Assembly: GCF_020080835.1 (NCBI RefSeq)
Contig: NC_058159.1
Location: forward strand, 18,262,474 to 18,326,473
Direction: 5' to 3'
Length of the DNA: 64,000 nt
Source of the DNA: Cotesia glomerata
Lineage: Eukaryota; Arthropoda; Insecta; Hymenoptera; Braconidae
Shown: positions 14,329 to 26,683 of the stretch, piece by piece
How positions within the stretch are numbered: the first letter of the stretch is position 1
Layout: each line of letters starts with the position of its first letter
Notes under the pieces: generated by a model
The model's database searches: none
Seen by the model: only the letters and a program-made list of their open reading frames with translations
Told to the model about the DNA's origin: nothing
Program-made: the position numbers and the translations under genes

Positions 14329-15554
14329 CCCTAGTGGTTTCGGTGCCACCGATAAAACTCTGTAGAAACTCGTCCGAAACTCAGCGTAACGACGGAGTAT
14401 AGTCAGCGCATTTGGGGAGTAAACTCGGAGTATTGTGTGCAGTTGTGACACATAAAGACGATAGTGGTTAATAGGTGTTTAATTGAGATCGTTACGGAGT
14501 TTGGTTGGAATTTTGCTGGTGTTCTCATGAAGTTTTCCCCGAGTTTTATCAGTGTTTTTACGGGTTTTCTGTCGAGTTTAGTCAGCGTCTTTACCGAGCT
14601 ATTGTGGAGCTTTCCAAGAGTATTTTGCGAGTTTCATCGGAGTTTTTGATGGATAATGAATGAAAAACCGAAAAAAATAATTCGTACAGACCGGGACTCG
14701 AACCCGGTCTATTTGATTTCTAGCCAAGGGCTCAATCGGTCAAGCTATCTTAGACATTATCAGTATTAACTATTTAGTCACATAATAAGACCCACCAAGT
14801 AATAAACAACACTGTCTATCTTACGGAAACCGAAAAAGTTTTGAATCGCTTTATGTATTGATAATATTCTAATTTTAGTTATGATAATATTGATTCAGTG
14901 TAACAACTGTAAACTTTTGACAATTTCATTATGATGTCATTTTTTTTATATAATATATTTTACTTATAAACTTCATAATATATTTATTAAATAACATATT
15001 CTATGTAGATAAATATATTTCAACTTGTAAATAAATAAATTAATTAATAAAAAGTACAACGTAATTGAAAAATGATTTATTTATAGTCATCTTTGTGAAA
15101 TTAAAATTAATTTTCATGCCGTGAAGTATTATTAATTGCGAGAAAACTCCACAATAACACTACCAAAACTCCGAAAAAACACCAGCGAAACTCTTATAAA
15201 GCTCCGCAAAACATTGAAAAAAACTCGACAAAAACTCCCTAGCAACTCCGAAAATACTCAACAAAAACTCGACGAAAACGCCAAAAAAACTCCACTGTAA
15301 CTCCGAAAATATTCGACAAAAACGCGAGGAAAACTCCATAGCGACTCCGAAAAAACTCGTCTAAGACTTCTCGAAAACTCCAATAATACACTTTTGTGAC
15401 TCCGTGTCGTAACTGCACACAATACTCCTTGCATACACCTCTAAAACTCCGCGTAAACTCCGCTTATACTCCGATTAAACTCCAAGAGGGAGTATACTCC
15501 ATAGTAACTCCGTGTAAACTCCGAGTTTACTCTGAGTCGTCGATACCGCTAGGG
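14329..15554. mobile_element. MITE A: CCCTAG-ended element with long inverted arms and tRNA-like core
   Basis: It starts CCCTAGTGGTTTCGG and ends CGATACCGCTAGGG, flanked by TA on both sides (14327-14328, 15555-15556). Both arms consist of degenerate AACTCCGAAAAACTCG-type repeats (about 14340-14650 and, in reverse, 15140-15540); a tRNA-like module sits at 14687-14757 and the centre is AT-rich. Removing it with one TA restores PNSMHILQPLD in the pogo frame, which confirms the edges. Confidence 0.85.
14687..14757 (-). repeat. tRNA-Ser-like pol III module in MITE A
   Basis: On the minus strand the T arm CCGGG/TTCGAGT/CCCGG is perfect (B box), an A-box-like TAGCTTGACCGA lies upstream, and a stem-loop with loop CTAGAAA would place anticodon AGA. 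There is no long variable arm and the acceptor stem is poor, so this is a tRNA-derived module and not a working tRNA gene. Confidence 0.6.
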
Positions 15555-15739
15555 TAATTCTATGCACATTCTTCAACCTTTGGACATGGCTTTGTTCCGT
15601 ACTTTTAAAATGGCTTGGCAAAAATCCTTTCAAGCTTTTTGTCAGAAATGCGGTACTGTAAGTATTAAAAAGTATCCATTTGCACTTGTGCTAGAAGAAA
15701 CTTTTAAAAAATTAGATCTTAAAAAAATTATGGAACATG

Positions 15740-16729
15740 CCCTAGCGGTTTTGTAAATGCCGAAAAAATGTCGCAATTATACAGTATTAATGCGGTATTT
15801 TTTCAGCATTTTTTCGGTTGTTTTGGTCAGTTTTTTTATCGAAAAATTACGGAACATTTACCGTAAAAATGCGATACATTTACGCTAAAAATTTAGAATA
15901 CTTACGCTGAAAATGCGGCATATTTACGGTAATAAGGCGGTAAAATGATTGTATTAAAACCATATTTAAAAAATGGTGTCAAATTAAATAATGCTCGGAC
16001 TGGGATTCGAACCCAGAACCTCCTGGGGACATGTCGGCTACTCTACCATTTGAGTTACCCGGTCTATACCATATTGTTTTTTTGCTTATTCTATATACAT
16101 TTAGCCACACCGTCCATCTTACGATAAGCATATTTAAAATTAAATAATATAATTATATATGTGAAACAATATAACTTTTCGATTTTAGAAAATTTGCAAT
16201 TTTCTAAGTGAGAAATTAAAAATTGAAATTAAAATTAGAATATATTTACTTAACATATGTATTATTCTATGTTAATTACTGCTAAATAACTAATTAAAAA
16301 ATAATATTCTACATATTTTTAATTCAAAAACATTATTTGTTTTTGCAAAGTAGCGATGGAGAATAAAAAGCAAAATTTGAAATTTTTCATTTTATTCATT
16401 TCTAATATAGAAGTGAACTAAAAATAAAACTAAATCTTTAATAATTGTCCATTATGTCAGAAAATATTCGGCAAAATTACTGTATTATTCGGTAATTATT
16501 TGGAATTTTTTGGGTAAAATTTGGGCATTAATGCGATAATTGTATAGTATATTTTTGGTAACTGTACAGCATAAGTGCAGTATATATACTGGATAACTAC
16601 AGTATAAAAACTGGCCAAAACAACTATAGTATAACCGCATTATTACCGAATTATAACGGTAAATATACGGCATGAGCATAAATGCCGAAAAATTACGGTA
16701 TTTTTACGGTATTCTTAAAACCGCGAGGG
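15740..16729. mobile_element. MITE B: CCCTAG-ended element with TG target duplication
   Basis: The ends are CCCTAGCGGTTTT and AAAACCGCGAGGG. Arms are built from repeats of ATGCGGTATATTTACGGTA type. Both flanks are TG (15738-15739, 16730-16731); excision with one TG rejoins the pogo reading frame exactly (…KIMEH then GFKACG). A tRNA-like module lies at 15992-16068. Confidence 0.85.
15992..16068 (-). repeat. tRNA-like pol III module in MITE B
   Basis: On the minus strand there is a D-arm-like ACTCAAATGGTAGAGT (A box) and a perfect T arm CTGGG/TTCGAAT/CCCAG (B box). The anticodon arm does not pair well. tRNA-derived, not a functional tRNA. Confidence 0.6.
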
Positions 16730-17430
16730 TGGATTCAAGGCATGTGGACTAAGTCCCTTGGATGTAAATGCTGTTGATTTTAGAAAAGTTTTCAATAGAT
16801 TAAAAACTTCATCTAGTGAAACAATAAGTAATTTAGAAACGACAGAAGAAAATATAAAGAATATTGAAGGATTAACTTTTTTGGAAAGTTTAATCGATAA
16901 AACTAAACTAGAATCGTTTAAAAATCATGGCAGCTCTAATTGGACTGGACCAGAAGAAGATAAAAGTCTCTTTGACGTGTGGTATTCAGCAACGAATAAC
17001 AAAAAAAATGATCAAATTGTTGATTTCCCTGAGGTAAGTTGTGAGATGCATAAATCATTAAATATTTGGTTTATATTTAAACTTATTTAATTAAAGAATT
17101 GTTTTATTTTATAAATTTTCAAAACTATTTTCTTCATTATATTTCAGGAGAATTTTTCACCTGAAGGAACCACAATGTCTCTCCAAGGAAACATTAATTA
17201 ATACATTAATTAATTTTTTTTAATTTTAATCAATTTATATTTATATTAATCAATTTTTTTGAATATTAATCAATTTATATGTATATTAATCAATTTTTTT
17301 TAAATTAATCAATTTATTTCTGCCGCGATAATAATCTAGATCATTCATTGGTAAGTTTGAATATCAACTGATATAATTTAAGAAATTTATGAATCATGTT
17401 TCAAATAAAAAAAAATAATTACGAATTATA

Positions 17431-17570
17431 AGGTAAAAGCCCCAATAGACGATCACTTATCAGTATATGATCACTCCATGTATTTGTATATCTATATTCA
17501 CAAATATAGGTATACAAATACATGGAGTGATCATATACTGGTACATGATCATCTATTGGGGCTTTTACCT
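17431..17570. mobile_element. 140-bp palindromic MITE with TA duplication
   Basis: AGGTAAAAGCCCCAATAGA at the left is inverted at the right end; the two arms also share GATCACTCCATGTATTTGTA. TA flanks both sides. It lies in an intron of the pogo pseudogene. Confidence 0.85.
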
Positions 17571-17804
17571 TACAGGCTGTTTTATGATTCATATATAATA
17601 ATCATTTTTAATGAAAAATTTTCAGGATGTGTCAAAAGATGATGAGACCATGGAAAATGATAACGTTGATTTGTTATTGGGATTGACGTTTGATATTCAT
17701 GAAAATCTGATTCAAGATTTAAATGCAGCAGAGCAATTGACTGCGAGTTTCCTGACCCCAGAATTACCAGTTGTTATTGTCACGAACGGAGTTTGTGATG
17801 GGGC

Positions 17805-19179
17805 GTAAAGGCTATGAAATAATCTTTAAAACCCAACCACTAGTTCCGTACGATAACTAAATTAATTTTTATAATTTTTATACGAGTATATAGAGCGGTT
17901 CATATACCGTATTATTCCCAAACCTTACTATGATTACAAATAGTGGTTTAGAAATTTAAAAGGATGTTAGGATTCTGCTGACTTCGGCCTCGAGAAGCCT
18001 ATTCTACTGTTTATGAATTTATGTAAATTAACTCTAAGTAAATTAAAAGAAAGGAAAGATTTAATATTTGAATTGTTTAAGTTTATTTTGGTGATAAACT
18101 TGTACATTTAAGGAAAAACAAAATATAAATCATGCTTTAAAATCCTAATATGTGTTACAATAGAAAAATAAAAATAAAATAGATGAATAGATTACCTTTT
18201 TCTTGACTTGTTGCTACCTGCTGAGACAACGTAGAAGTACTAGGGTAACGATTTGAAAACACTTTACTGTATGTTTACTTAAAATTAGACTTCGCGTTTC
18301 GCGACAATTAAAAATGCGCCTTTTTTGGCGGAAAATTATAATAAAATCAACGCTTCTCGCGGAATATTGAATTTTTAATCAACGCTTTTCGCGGAATATT
18401 TATTTTTGAGTCAACGCTTTTTCGCGGAAATTAATACACACAAAGAAATAATAATAAAAAACTATTTATACTATAATCTGTTTCACGTTTCCGACCAAAT
18501 AAATTACTGACTGATCAGTGATGCAGCTATTTGAATTTATTTGTTTTGCCATGCAAGACTCACTTCTATATCGATTCGAGGTACCTCGATCACCGGGAAT
18601 AGAATGCTCTAGTGATAGCAGATTACGTTAGTGCTTTTAAAATTTGAGAAAAGCCTAACCACGAACATCAAAATAACGCCCGGAGCACAATAAAGGCTGT
18701 CGGAGTCAAGAACGTCGAGACTTCCGAAGATTACTGTAGACTGATTCGTGATAATTTTTACCGAGCTTATAAAGGGACATCAATTTCAATGTAGTGGGAA
18801 AACAGATGGTACGTCTATGCGTTATAGAAAATTCTAGAAGTTTCGATAAGATGACTCAATTTCATGTGCGTTTCACGTGATATTGAGCAACTACCGAACA
18901 TGCACTAGAATGCGGTCATAGGCAAATACAGGTGCTAAGGGCGACACGATTCTTCACCGATTCTTCAGCGGAAACGATTCTTCACCGGAAACTCGAAGTC
19001 TAACCGTTTTTCAAGAAAATATAACAAAATGTTGAAATTACTTGCGTCAGAAGGTAGCGTCAAGTATACAGCTATTGTAATATTTAATAAATGTGTCGAC
19101 CACTTAAGTAAATAAGTAACTTAAAATTAAGAAATATTAAAATTGAAATATATAATAGTAAATTATATATAAAAAAATT
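17805..19179 (-). repeat. Unclassified block, possibly a solo LTR with a TATA/Inr promoter
   Basis: This 1.4-kb block separates two pogo exons and has no coding capacity. On the minus strand TTTATAAGC (about 18770) is followed about 30 bases on by TCAGT, the spacing of an arthropod TATA-Inr core promoter. Three copies of TCAACGCTTYTCGCGGA lie at 18348-18430 and GATTCTTCACCG is repeated at 18950-18985. These traits suit an LTR, but no clean TG...CA ends or target duplication were found. Confidence 0.35.
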
Positions 19180-20109
19180 TTATGGGAAGGAAAAAGCAAA
19201 AACCCCGAAGATTCTGTCCTCTCCAACCAAGAAACTCCAACCATTTCACTAATACCACTAGAACCACGACTCTTGGTGATTGAAGAAACTCCAAATGTCG
19301 CTTCAGACGCTATGGAGATAGAAGTACCTAAATCAGGAGAAGTTATTCCTGAAAAGTCACTAGTCATAATACCAAACATTCTAGAATTAGAAATTCCTAG
19401 CTTTGATGAAGCTCTAGCAACTTCTGAAAATTTTGACAGTGAAAAAATTCTTCCAATTGAAGATTTGTCTAATAACTGTGAACTAGAAGTTGGAAAATTC
19501 TCTGATCCATTTCAAAAACTGTTACATTGGCCAAGGTGTGATCTTTCAAAAAAAAATAAAAAACGTGCAATTAATTCGATGAAGATTCCATCTGTGCTGA
19601 CCAGTACTCAATGGAAATCGATTAAAAAAGCCAAAAAAAACGAAATAAAGTCAAAGAAAGAAGTAATAGTTTTAAGAAAAAAAATTAAAATTGAAAAACA
19701 AGAGATTACGAAAAAAGAAAAAGAAAAAGAGCGTGTTCGAAAAGTAGAAGGAATACTTAGAAAGGAGCAAATAAAACTCGAGAAAGAGAAACAAAAAATC
19801 ATTAAACAAAAACAAAAAATAAAAGAAATTGAAATTAAAAACAAAATAAAAGAAGAATCATTATTGAAAAAAAAAGAAGCAGCTCAATTGAGAAGACAAA
19901 TCGCTGAACTTCAAAAAAAAGAAGCAGAAATGAAAAACGATAATATTGACTAAATTAAATATTTTTATATAACTAATAGTTTTAATTGTATTAGTCAGCT
20001 ATACCAAAATTGAAACATGCTGTGCCTTATCAAAGTTAAAAGTTCATTTTTTATAAAAAAAAACTATGTTGTTTTTATTAAACGTTTGTCCTTATAATTT
20101 ATTCTATTA

Positions 20110-20460
20110 ATTTTTGTTCCATCAGATTCCGCGGTAATTGTCACACGGTAATTGTAACATCCACGGTAATTGTAGCGCGGTAATTGTCACAACTCATTTT
20201 AAGGTCCGCGGTAATACTAGCACTTGCAATTTTTTTTCAAATGCTAATTATTTAATGAATTCAACATTAAATCATACTCTTAATTTTTTTCAAAGTTTAA
20301 AATAAGTTGATCATCGATAAGAAAAAAAAATTAAGACGATATTTTATAGTGAATCTTTGAAATATGCTTTTAAAGTTAGACGTACACATCAAGCCGCGGT
20401 AATAGTATTACCGTAATACCCACACTTACCCTATATTTAATTCGAACACACCGTAATTGA
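20110..20460. repeat. Cluster of CGGTAATTGT short repeats
   Basis: GCGGTAATTGTCACA-type units occur four times in 20131-20195, with GCGGTAATA variants at 20210 and 20396 and a CCGTAATTG at 20451. This may be the subterminal part of the pogo element that ends just upstream, but no partner end is visible. Confidence 0.5.
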
Positions 20461-21430
20461 ATCAAAGCATTTCTTTTATGAAAATAAAAGTTATATTTTA
20501 TTCGCAAATAAAAAAAAGTTACATTGACTTCTGATATTTAAACCATAAATAAATAAAAGTAAGATGATCATTAATATACATTGTCAATACAAGCAGCAAA
20601 TTTCTCAAGATTCGTTAGTTTAATTTTGAAAATATATCTGATTTTGTAGTATCTACATTCATCGGTCTATGACGATTTATCTAACTAAGAATAATAAGAA
20701 TTTATGAAAGAATGACGTTGGAGAAGATAAAACAATCACAGTATAGATGTCATCCAATTTGAATATGGGTTGACAAAATAGTTCGACCTGATAGATCCAT
20801 TTTTTAATAATTTTAAAGGATATATTAGGATCAAATAATTTTTCATCATATCTGCACCGACGGTTTTAAACTTTCTGCCCTGTTTTGCGGGGAGAAAGAG
20901 CGACTTTTACCTTATGAAATAACATATAGCTATTGAAATTTAAGACGCTTTAAATATGAATACTTTCAATAATTTATAAATGACCCTTCTGGACCTCAAG
21001 AAAACACACTAGTGGCCAAAATAATTTTACATCACCTATACTACCAATCCTTTGATCCAAGAAAAAGTAAAAAACGTTTGGAGAACCCTACTTTGTTTTC
21101 AAAACTAGGAAAAAATTTTTTTCAACTCTTATTGATTTTTTCTTGATCCTAATAAATTTATGTTTAAAATTTAAGACCATTTCAATTCAGAAACAGCGGG
21201 ACAAAAAATGCTATCTCGTACACATGATTCACTGTACAGTGTAAAAAATCGGGAGTGAATTGTACTCCGCATTCACTCCCATCACTTAAAGTACCAAAAT
21301 GAGGTAATTCAACACTCTGCGTTCAGATTGAATCTGGATTTTATTCCGAAAAACATCCAAGTACGGAGTTCTTATGCTATAATAAATTTTTATTCAAGTG
21401 AAACAAATTTTATATGTCTAATTATTTTTT
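20461..21430. other. AT-rich stretch without recognisable genes
   Basis: No coding potential. A small MITE-like segment with CAGTGTAAAAAATCGGGAGTG lies near 21236-21290, where ACTCCCG-type motifs appear in both orientations. Otherwise nothing identifiable. Confidence 0.5.
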
Positions 21431-24400
21431 TTCGTCGGTATAAAATAAATAAATAAATAAATAAATATATATATATATATATATATTAGATATATATATC
21501 TATCTATCTATGTATATATAGGAGACTTTCTATAGATATAGATAGTCACTCATCACGATATCTCTGGAACCATAAGGCGTAGCGACTTGAAATTTGGTAG
21601 GAATATTCCTTTCGCCGAGTAGAGGTCAGCTAAGAACGGATTTAACGAAATTCCACCCACAAAGGCGGTTGCGGGGGCGTTAACAATCAAAAATTCCCAT
21701 TTTTAAACTATAGCTCCTATCGACTTTAAATTTGGTAGGAATCTCCTATATGTGATGTAGAAATGATCTAAGAGCGGATTTTACGACAATCTACTCCCAA
21801 TATGGATTGCGGGGGTGGACGTTAGAAATGAAAATTAAAAATTTCCGACTTCTAGCTCCTACAGACTCCTAATTTTGTATGAATTTTGTGTAAGTGATCT
21901 AAAAATAATTTATGAACGAATTTTACGATATCCCACTCCACAGAGGAGTGCGGGGGTGGGTCTTAACAATGAAAATTTTAAATTTCCGAGCTGTAGCTCC
22001 TATAGACTCCAAATTTGGTAAGAATCTGTTCTATGGGATGTAGAAATGATTCAAGAGCGGATTTAATGACAGCCTACCCCCAATGTGGATTGCGGGGGTG
22101 GGCGTTAACAATGAAAATTTTAAATTTCTGAGCACCAGCTCCGACAGACTCATAATTTTGTATGAATTTTCTGTAAGTGATGTAAAAATAATTTATGAAC
22201 GAATTTTACGATATCCCTCCCCACAGGGGGGTGAAGGGGTGGGTTTTAACAATTAAAATTTTAAATTTTCGAGCTATAGCTCCTATAAGCTCCGAATTTG
22301 AGAAGAATCTGCTATATGCGATAAACTGAAACTAAGGAAACGACCCAAAGTCGAAGAAAGTATTTACTAGCGTTATAGATTGAAATATAGATTAACTATC
22401 AAGTTGGAATACTAAAATAAAATAATAAATTATAAAATTAGTGTAAGAAAAGTAGATTTAAGCGAAAGATGTATCAGAGTTTGTTAGACAAGCTGTACAT
22501 CTGGTGCCAATAAATCTATATATATAGGAGATCCCATTTTTGAACTCACTCATCACGAAATCTCAGAAACTATTAGGTCGATTGACTTGAAATTTGGTAG
22601 GAATATTCCTTTTACCGAGTAGAGGTCAGCTAAGAACGGATTTTACGAAATTTCACCCACAAGGGGTCTTGCAGGGGAGTTAACAATAGAAAATTCCCAT
22701 TTTTTTTATTAATTTATGTGTGTAGTCATTTGTTTTTTGTTTCCATCAATAAAACAAAAGACGATCGTTTTTTCGTCATTCTTTTTTTTTTCTAGCTTAT
22801 AAAGAAGTCGGAAAAATGTATAACATCAACTCTACGCTTTCAATGCTTCTCCATCCACACCATCCCACGCATCCACCCCCCCCACTCCCACGCATCCACC
22901 CACGTACTCCCACGCATCCACCCACGCAATCTCACACATCCACCCACGCATCCATCCATGCACTCACCCACATCTATCTTCTATGTATATATGAGATTTC
23001 CACGTATATAGTCACTCATCACGATATCTCTGGAACCATAAGACCTAGAGACTTGAAATTTGGTAGGAATATTCTTTTTACCGAGTAGAAGTCAGCTAAG
23101 AACGGATTTAACGAAATTCCACCCACAAAGGCGGTTGCGGGGGCGTTAACAATCAAAAATTCCCATTTTTAAACTATAGCTCCTATCGACTCCAAATTTA
23201 GTAAGAATCTTCTGTAAGAGATCTAGAAATAATCTATGAACGAACTTTACGATATTACACCCCACAGAGGGTTGCGGGGGTGCGTATTAATAATGAAAAT
23301 TTTTAATTTTCAAGCTATAGCTCCTACAGACTCCAAATTTGGTAGGAATTTTTTATAAGTAATGTAGAAATAATTTATGAACGAATTTTATGATATCCCA
23401 CCCCACAGAGGGTTGCGAGGGTGGGTATTAACAATGAAAATTTGTAATTTTCAAGCTATAGCTCCTACAGATTCCAAATTTTATAGGAAATTTCTGTACA
23501 TGATGTAAAAATAATTTATGAACGAATTTTACGATATCCTACCCCAAAGAGGATTGCGGGGGCGTTAAAAATAAAAAATTCCCGTTTTCAAACTATAGCT
23601 CCAATAGACTCCAAACGATAGGAATTTTCTGTTAGAGATGTAGAAATAATATAGGAACGAATTTTACGATAGCTCACCCCACAGGGGTTTGCGGGGGTGG
23701 GTATTTACAATTAAAATTTTTAATTTCAAAGCTATAGCTCCTATAGACTTCAAATTTGATAGGAGTCTTCTATATGTGATATAGAAATGATCTAAGAACG
23801 GATTTTACAACGAATCACCTCCAATAAGGATCGCGGGAGTGGGTGTTGACAATAAAAAATGTTCATTTCCATAATATAGCTTCTGAAAACTCTAAATTTG
23901 GTAGAAATCTTTTATTTCTCCTGTAGAGATCATCTCAAAATGGATTTCAATAAATTTTACTTCCGATAGGAATTGCGGGGGTGGGTGTTAAAATCTAAAA
24001 TTTTAATTTCCAAACTGTAACTTCGACAGACTTCAAATTTGGTGGGAGTCTTCATGTATCATGTCAAGTTCAGCTAAGAATGAATTTTATCAAATTCCAA
24101 CCCCAAAGGGACTGCGGAGGCGTTAACAATGAAAATCTTTCTTTTCAAAACAAGTTTCTATGGACTCGAAGTTTTCTTGGAATATTTTATTTTTAATGTA
24201 AAAATCATCTCGAATAGGATCTTACGAAATTTCTCTCTAACATAAGAGTGCGGGAGTGATAGTTGTCAAAAAATTCATATTCTTCAAATATATTTCCTAG
24301 AGATATAAAATTTGATAGAATCTTAAGAGAAACAGGTAATTACAGGGATGGCCTCCAAGGTCAATGGATTAAAATATTTTCCTTTTTTAATAATTATATT

Positions 24401-24900
24401 TTCTTACCACAATCATCTCCTTGGCAGCTGCGAACAAGTCATTGTAAGGTTTCTAAAATTTAACTTTACATGTAGCTATATAGTCAACGGACTAAGTATT
24501 TTGCATACATTTTATTTTTGCTGATCACATAACCAATGAATTGTTCTTATTACGGGATCGCGGGAATGTAACAGATTAAAATGAAAACATTTTCTAAACA
24601 CTTGAGATGTGGAAAAGAAATTTGGCTATTCATTTTAAGAGATTTCGTAAAATCAAAAATTAAAATCGTAAATCCAAAAATGATTATTCATTTTGGAGAA
24701 AGCCACGGAATGTTATAGTGATTGCACATTGAAAGTTACAATGGATATTCGTTAGAATTATGACATGGATAAAAGGTACAGGCCAATCCGATAGAATTTT
24801 GAATCTGTGCAAGTCAGAACAATACTCCAATTGAATTTCAAGTCTAGATCTCAAAATACAATTCTATAAAGTGCCCAGTGGAGCGGGCGGGTAACAGCTA

Positions 24901-24901
<1 letters not shown>
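21431..24901 (+). mobile_element. Helitron-derived complex with nested copies
   Basis: Three 5'-end-like segments (about 21499, 22515, 22983) carry TATATATAGGAGA then CACTCATCACGATATCTC and AACTTGAAATTTGGTAGG, the start typical of insect Helitrons. The 3' end at 24870-24901 has a GCCC/GGGC hairpin, then GGGTAACAGCTAG followed by T, i.e. a CTRR terminus in an A/T target. The 22515-24901 unit starts TC after A, so it is the best candidate for one insertion. Bodies consist of units of about 140 bp (TAGCTCCTAYAGACTCC ... TTGCGGGGGTGGG) at about 21710, 21850, 21990, 22125, 22270 and again from 23180 to 24010. No Rep/helicase ORF is present, so it is non-autonomous. Confidence 0.8.
22850..22975. 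repeat. CCCACGCATCCA minisatellite inside the Helitron region
   Basis: Tandem units of about 12-16 bp (CCCACGCATCCAC) give a C-rich run that is unlike its AT-rich surroundings. The ORF over it is a by-product of the repeat. Confidence 0.8.

Positions 24902-24961
<60 letters not shown>
24902..24961. repeat. (TA)n microsatellite
   Basis: About 30 TA units directly after the Helitron terminus and directly before a MITE that targeted TA. Confidence 0.95.
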
Positions 24962-24965
<4 letters not shown>

Positions 24966-25375
24966 GTGTCCCAGAAGTAACGGACGCCATTGTAGCATCT
25001 GATAAACAAAATAATTCTGAGATGAAAAGTCCTTAGCCATTTTTAATCAGACGCATAGATAATTAATTATTAATTAAAATAACGTCCTTTTATGCGTTAG
25101 AGAGAGAGCACTAGTGTCAAGTCAAGTGCGTTCCAACGAAGACGCTTGCACGTGTGAATGTGTAAGTAAATATGTGTGATTACGTAGCTATAGAAACTAG
25201 TCATACAGTTAGTTGTGTCTTTGTTTGGCACATACTTTACTGGACACTGGCGCTCTCTCTCTAACAAATAAAGAGACGTTATTTTTAATTAATAATTAAT
25301 TATCTATGCGGTTAATTGAAAAATGGCATCCGTGACTTTACTTTACAATGACGTCCGTGACTTTTGGGACACCCT
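24962..25375. mobile_element. 414-bp MITE, CAGAGTGTCCC ends, TA duplication
   Basis: Left CAGAGTGTCCCAGAAGT and right TTTTGGGACACCCTG are inverted; ACGGACG/CGTCCGT and GAGAGAGAGC/GCTCTCTCTC pairs extend the palindrome to nearly the whole element. TA on both sides fits Tc1/mariner-type MITEs. Confidence 0.85.
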
Positions 25376-25389
25376 GTATATATTATAAC

Positions 25390-25920
25390 CAAATTTTCAT
25401 GGGGGGGGGGGGGGTATACGGGAACTTAGTTATACGGGGGCTAAACTTAATTCTAAAAATAAAATCTGGGTTATACTTCGTCTTCTTTCCGATTCTGGAT
25501 CTCTGGTATCGATAAAATTAGGGCGCCAGGTAATTTTTAATCACTGGAATCACCAAACCAGTGAACACGGAATTCAAAGAATTTTTATTCGCTAGGAATT
25601 CTTAAACTAGCCAAACTTAAACTTAAACTTAAACGGAATCAGAACTCGAACTTAAACTTAAACGGAATTAGATAATTTTTACTTGCTAGAAATTATCAAA
25701 ACTAGCCAAAACGTAAACTTAATCGAAAACACAGAAACTTAACGTAAAACAAAGGCCAAAAAACCTAAAACGGGAGAGACGACGGAATACCTCGGGGTTG
25801 CTTAGTGTGCTGGTTTGTAGAGAGAGGGGGTGGTTCGGGTAGAGAGGATCCATACTTGTAATAATTCTATTCGCAACACCAAAAATTTATGCTTAAAACA
25901 AAATCCTTATTTATTCAATA
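25390..25920. repeat. Possible LTR fragment with AAACTT repeats
   Basis: A run of 14 G at 25400-25413 precedes non-coding sequence with GGGCGCCAGG at 25522, a 10-mer also in the gypsy LTR (5937) and in the fragment at 58028. AAACTT/AAACGG short tandem repeats lie at 25612-25668. Ends are not defined. Confidence 0.35.
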
Positions 25921-25921
25921 A

Positions 25922-26683
25922 CCCGACTAGAAATTTCAGTGAGGCCGTGATTTGGCGCAAGTAAGGCATGCCGAATTCCAAACTTGCAGTAAGTGAGGCA
26001 TCCAAACCAGGCCGAAGTTTGGGATGTAACGCAGTTGCGAGGCTCAGCCTAACTTGGCTTCCTGATTAGGTTGCAGTTTGGAAACCAAATTCGCAACGAA
26101 GAATCCAAATCTAATTCTTTCTTGATTTTTAGCTTTTTTATTATCAAGCGAAAATTAATAATAACAAATGCTTATTTTTTTATCTTCTTTTACTATTTTA
26201 AGTATAAATATTAAATTTAGGACTAAATTTTTTAAATATTTCATGAATAAAAAAACAAATTCTTTTGTTGCTTTTATTTAATATTATTTTTATTATTTAA
26301 TTTTATTTTTTCTGTAATTTTTTTTTGTTTTTTGGAGCGTTTTTTAATGTGAAGAGGTTTTTTTGATTTGTAAATTTGATAAGTCAAGGGGGAAGGAGAT
26401 GATGGAGGAGTTAGATACACTAATCACACATAACACCTAACTTTACTTCACACTCGCCTTAATAGTAATTATAATTAGTAATTATTAATTATGAAAAATC
26501 GAACGCGAGAATGGAACACGGTACCCGACGCACGAGGGCCCTATACCATACCGCGACGCTACGCCGATGATGAGCGACCTCTTACTTCAAGATACTTATA
26601 AGCACAACCAATGTTCGGCTTGCCTAATTTAAAACAAATAAGATTCGAATTGGGCTAGCCTAAGTTCGGAAAGCCGTTGGCGC
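25922..26683. mobile_element. CCCGACTAG element, copy 1 (right end lost)
   Basis: It starts CCCGACTAGAAATTTCAGTG and is near-identical to 27396-28165 until it breaks off after CGGAAAGCC. A tRNA-like module lies at about 26486-26580. The next 70 bases are unrelated and lead into a (TA)n tract. Confidence 0.8.

Larger units (their letters stand above)
13846..19953 (+). pseudogene. Pogo/Tigger-like (DDE_1 superfamily) transposase, broken by several insertions
   Basis: Coding blocks appear in order. 13850-14328 holds RISNFDEAA, VTVLVTANAA and the catalytic ILYIDRHSSH region; 15557-15737 holds PNSMHILQPLDM; 16732-17033 holds GFKACGLSPLD; 17148 onward and 17626-17804 are acidic linker exons after TTTCAG acceptors; about 19180-19953 is a Lys/Glu coiled-coil tail (LLHWPRCD, IPSVLTSTQWKS) typical of these proteins. 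Damage: a one-base frameshift near 14083, TAG at 14167 where GWMT is usual, a frameshift at the MITE A site, and a stop near 17199. MITEs occupy 14329-15554 and 15740-16729. Its 5' part is missing left of the hAT end at 13845. The C-terminal exon alone looks like a gene but belongs here. Confidence 0.85.

Noticed and set aside
14687..16068. Functional tRNA genes
   Set aside because: B boxes and T arms are good but acceptor or anticodon stems do not pair, and they lie inside MITEs.
19273..19953. Apparent stand-alone coiled-coil gene
   Set aside because: Its LHWPRCD and IPSVLTSTQWKS region followed by a Lys/Glu tail fits the C-terminus of the pogo-like transposase upstream, in the right order and strand.
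22816..23088. His/Pro-rich ORF
   Set aside because: It is a translation of the CCCACGCATCCA minisatellite and Helitron start sequence.
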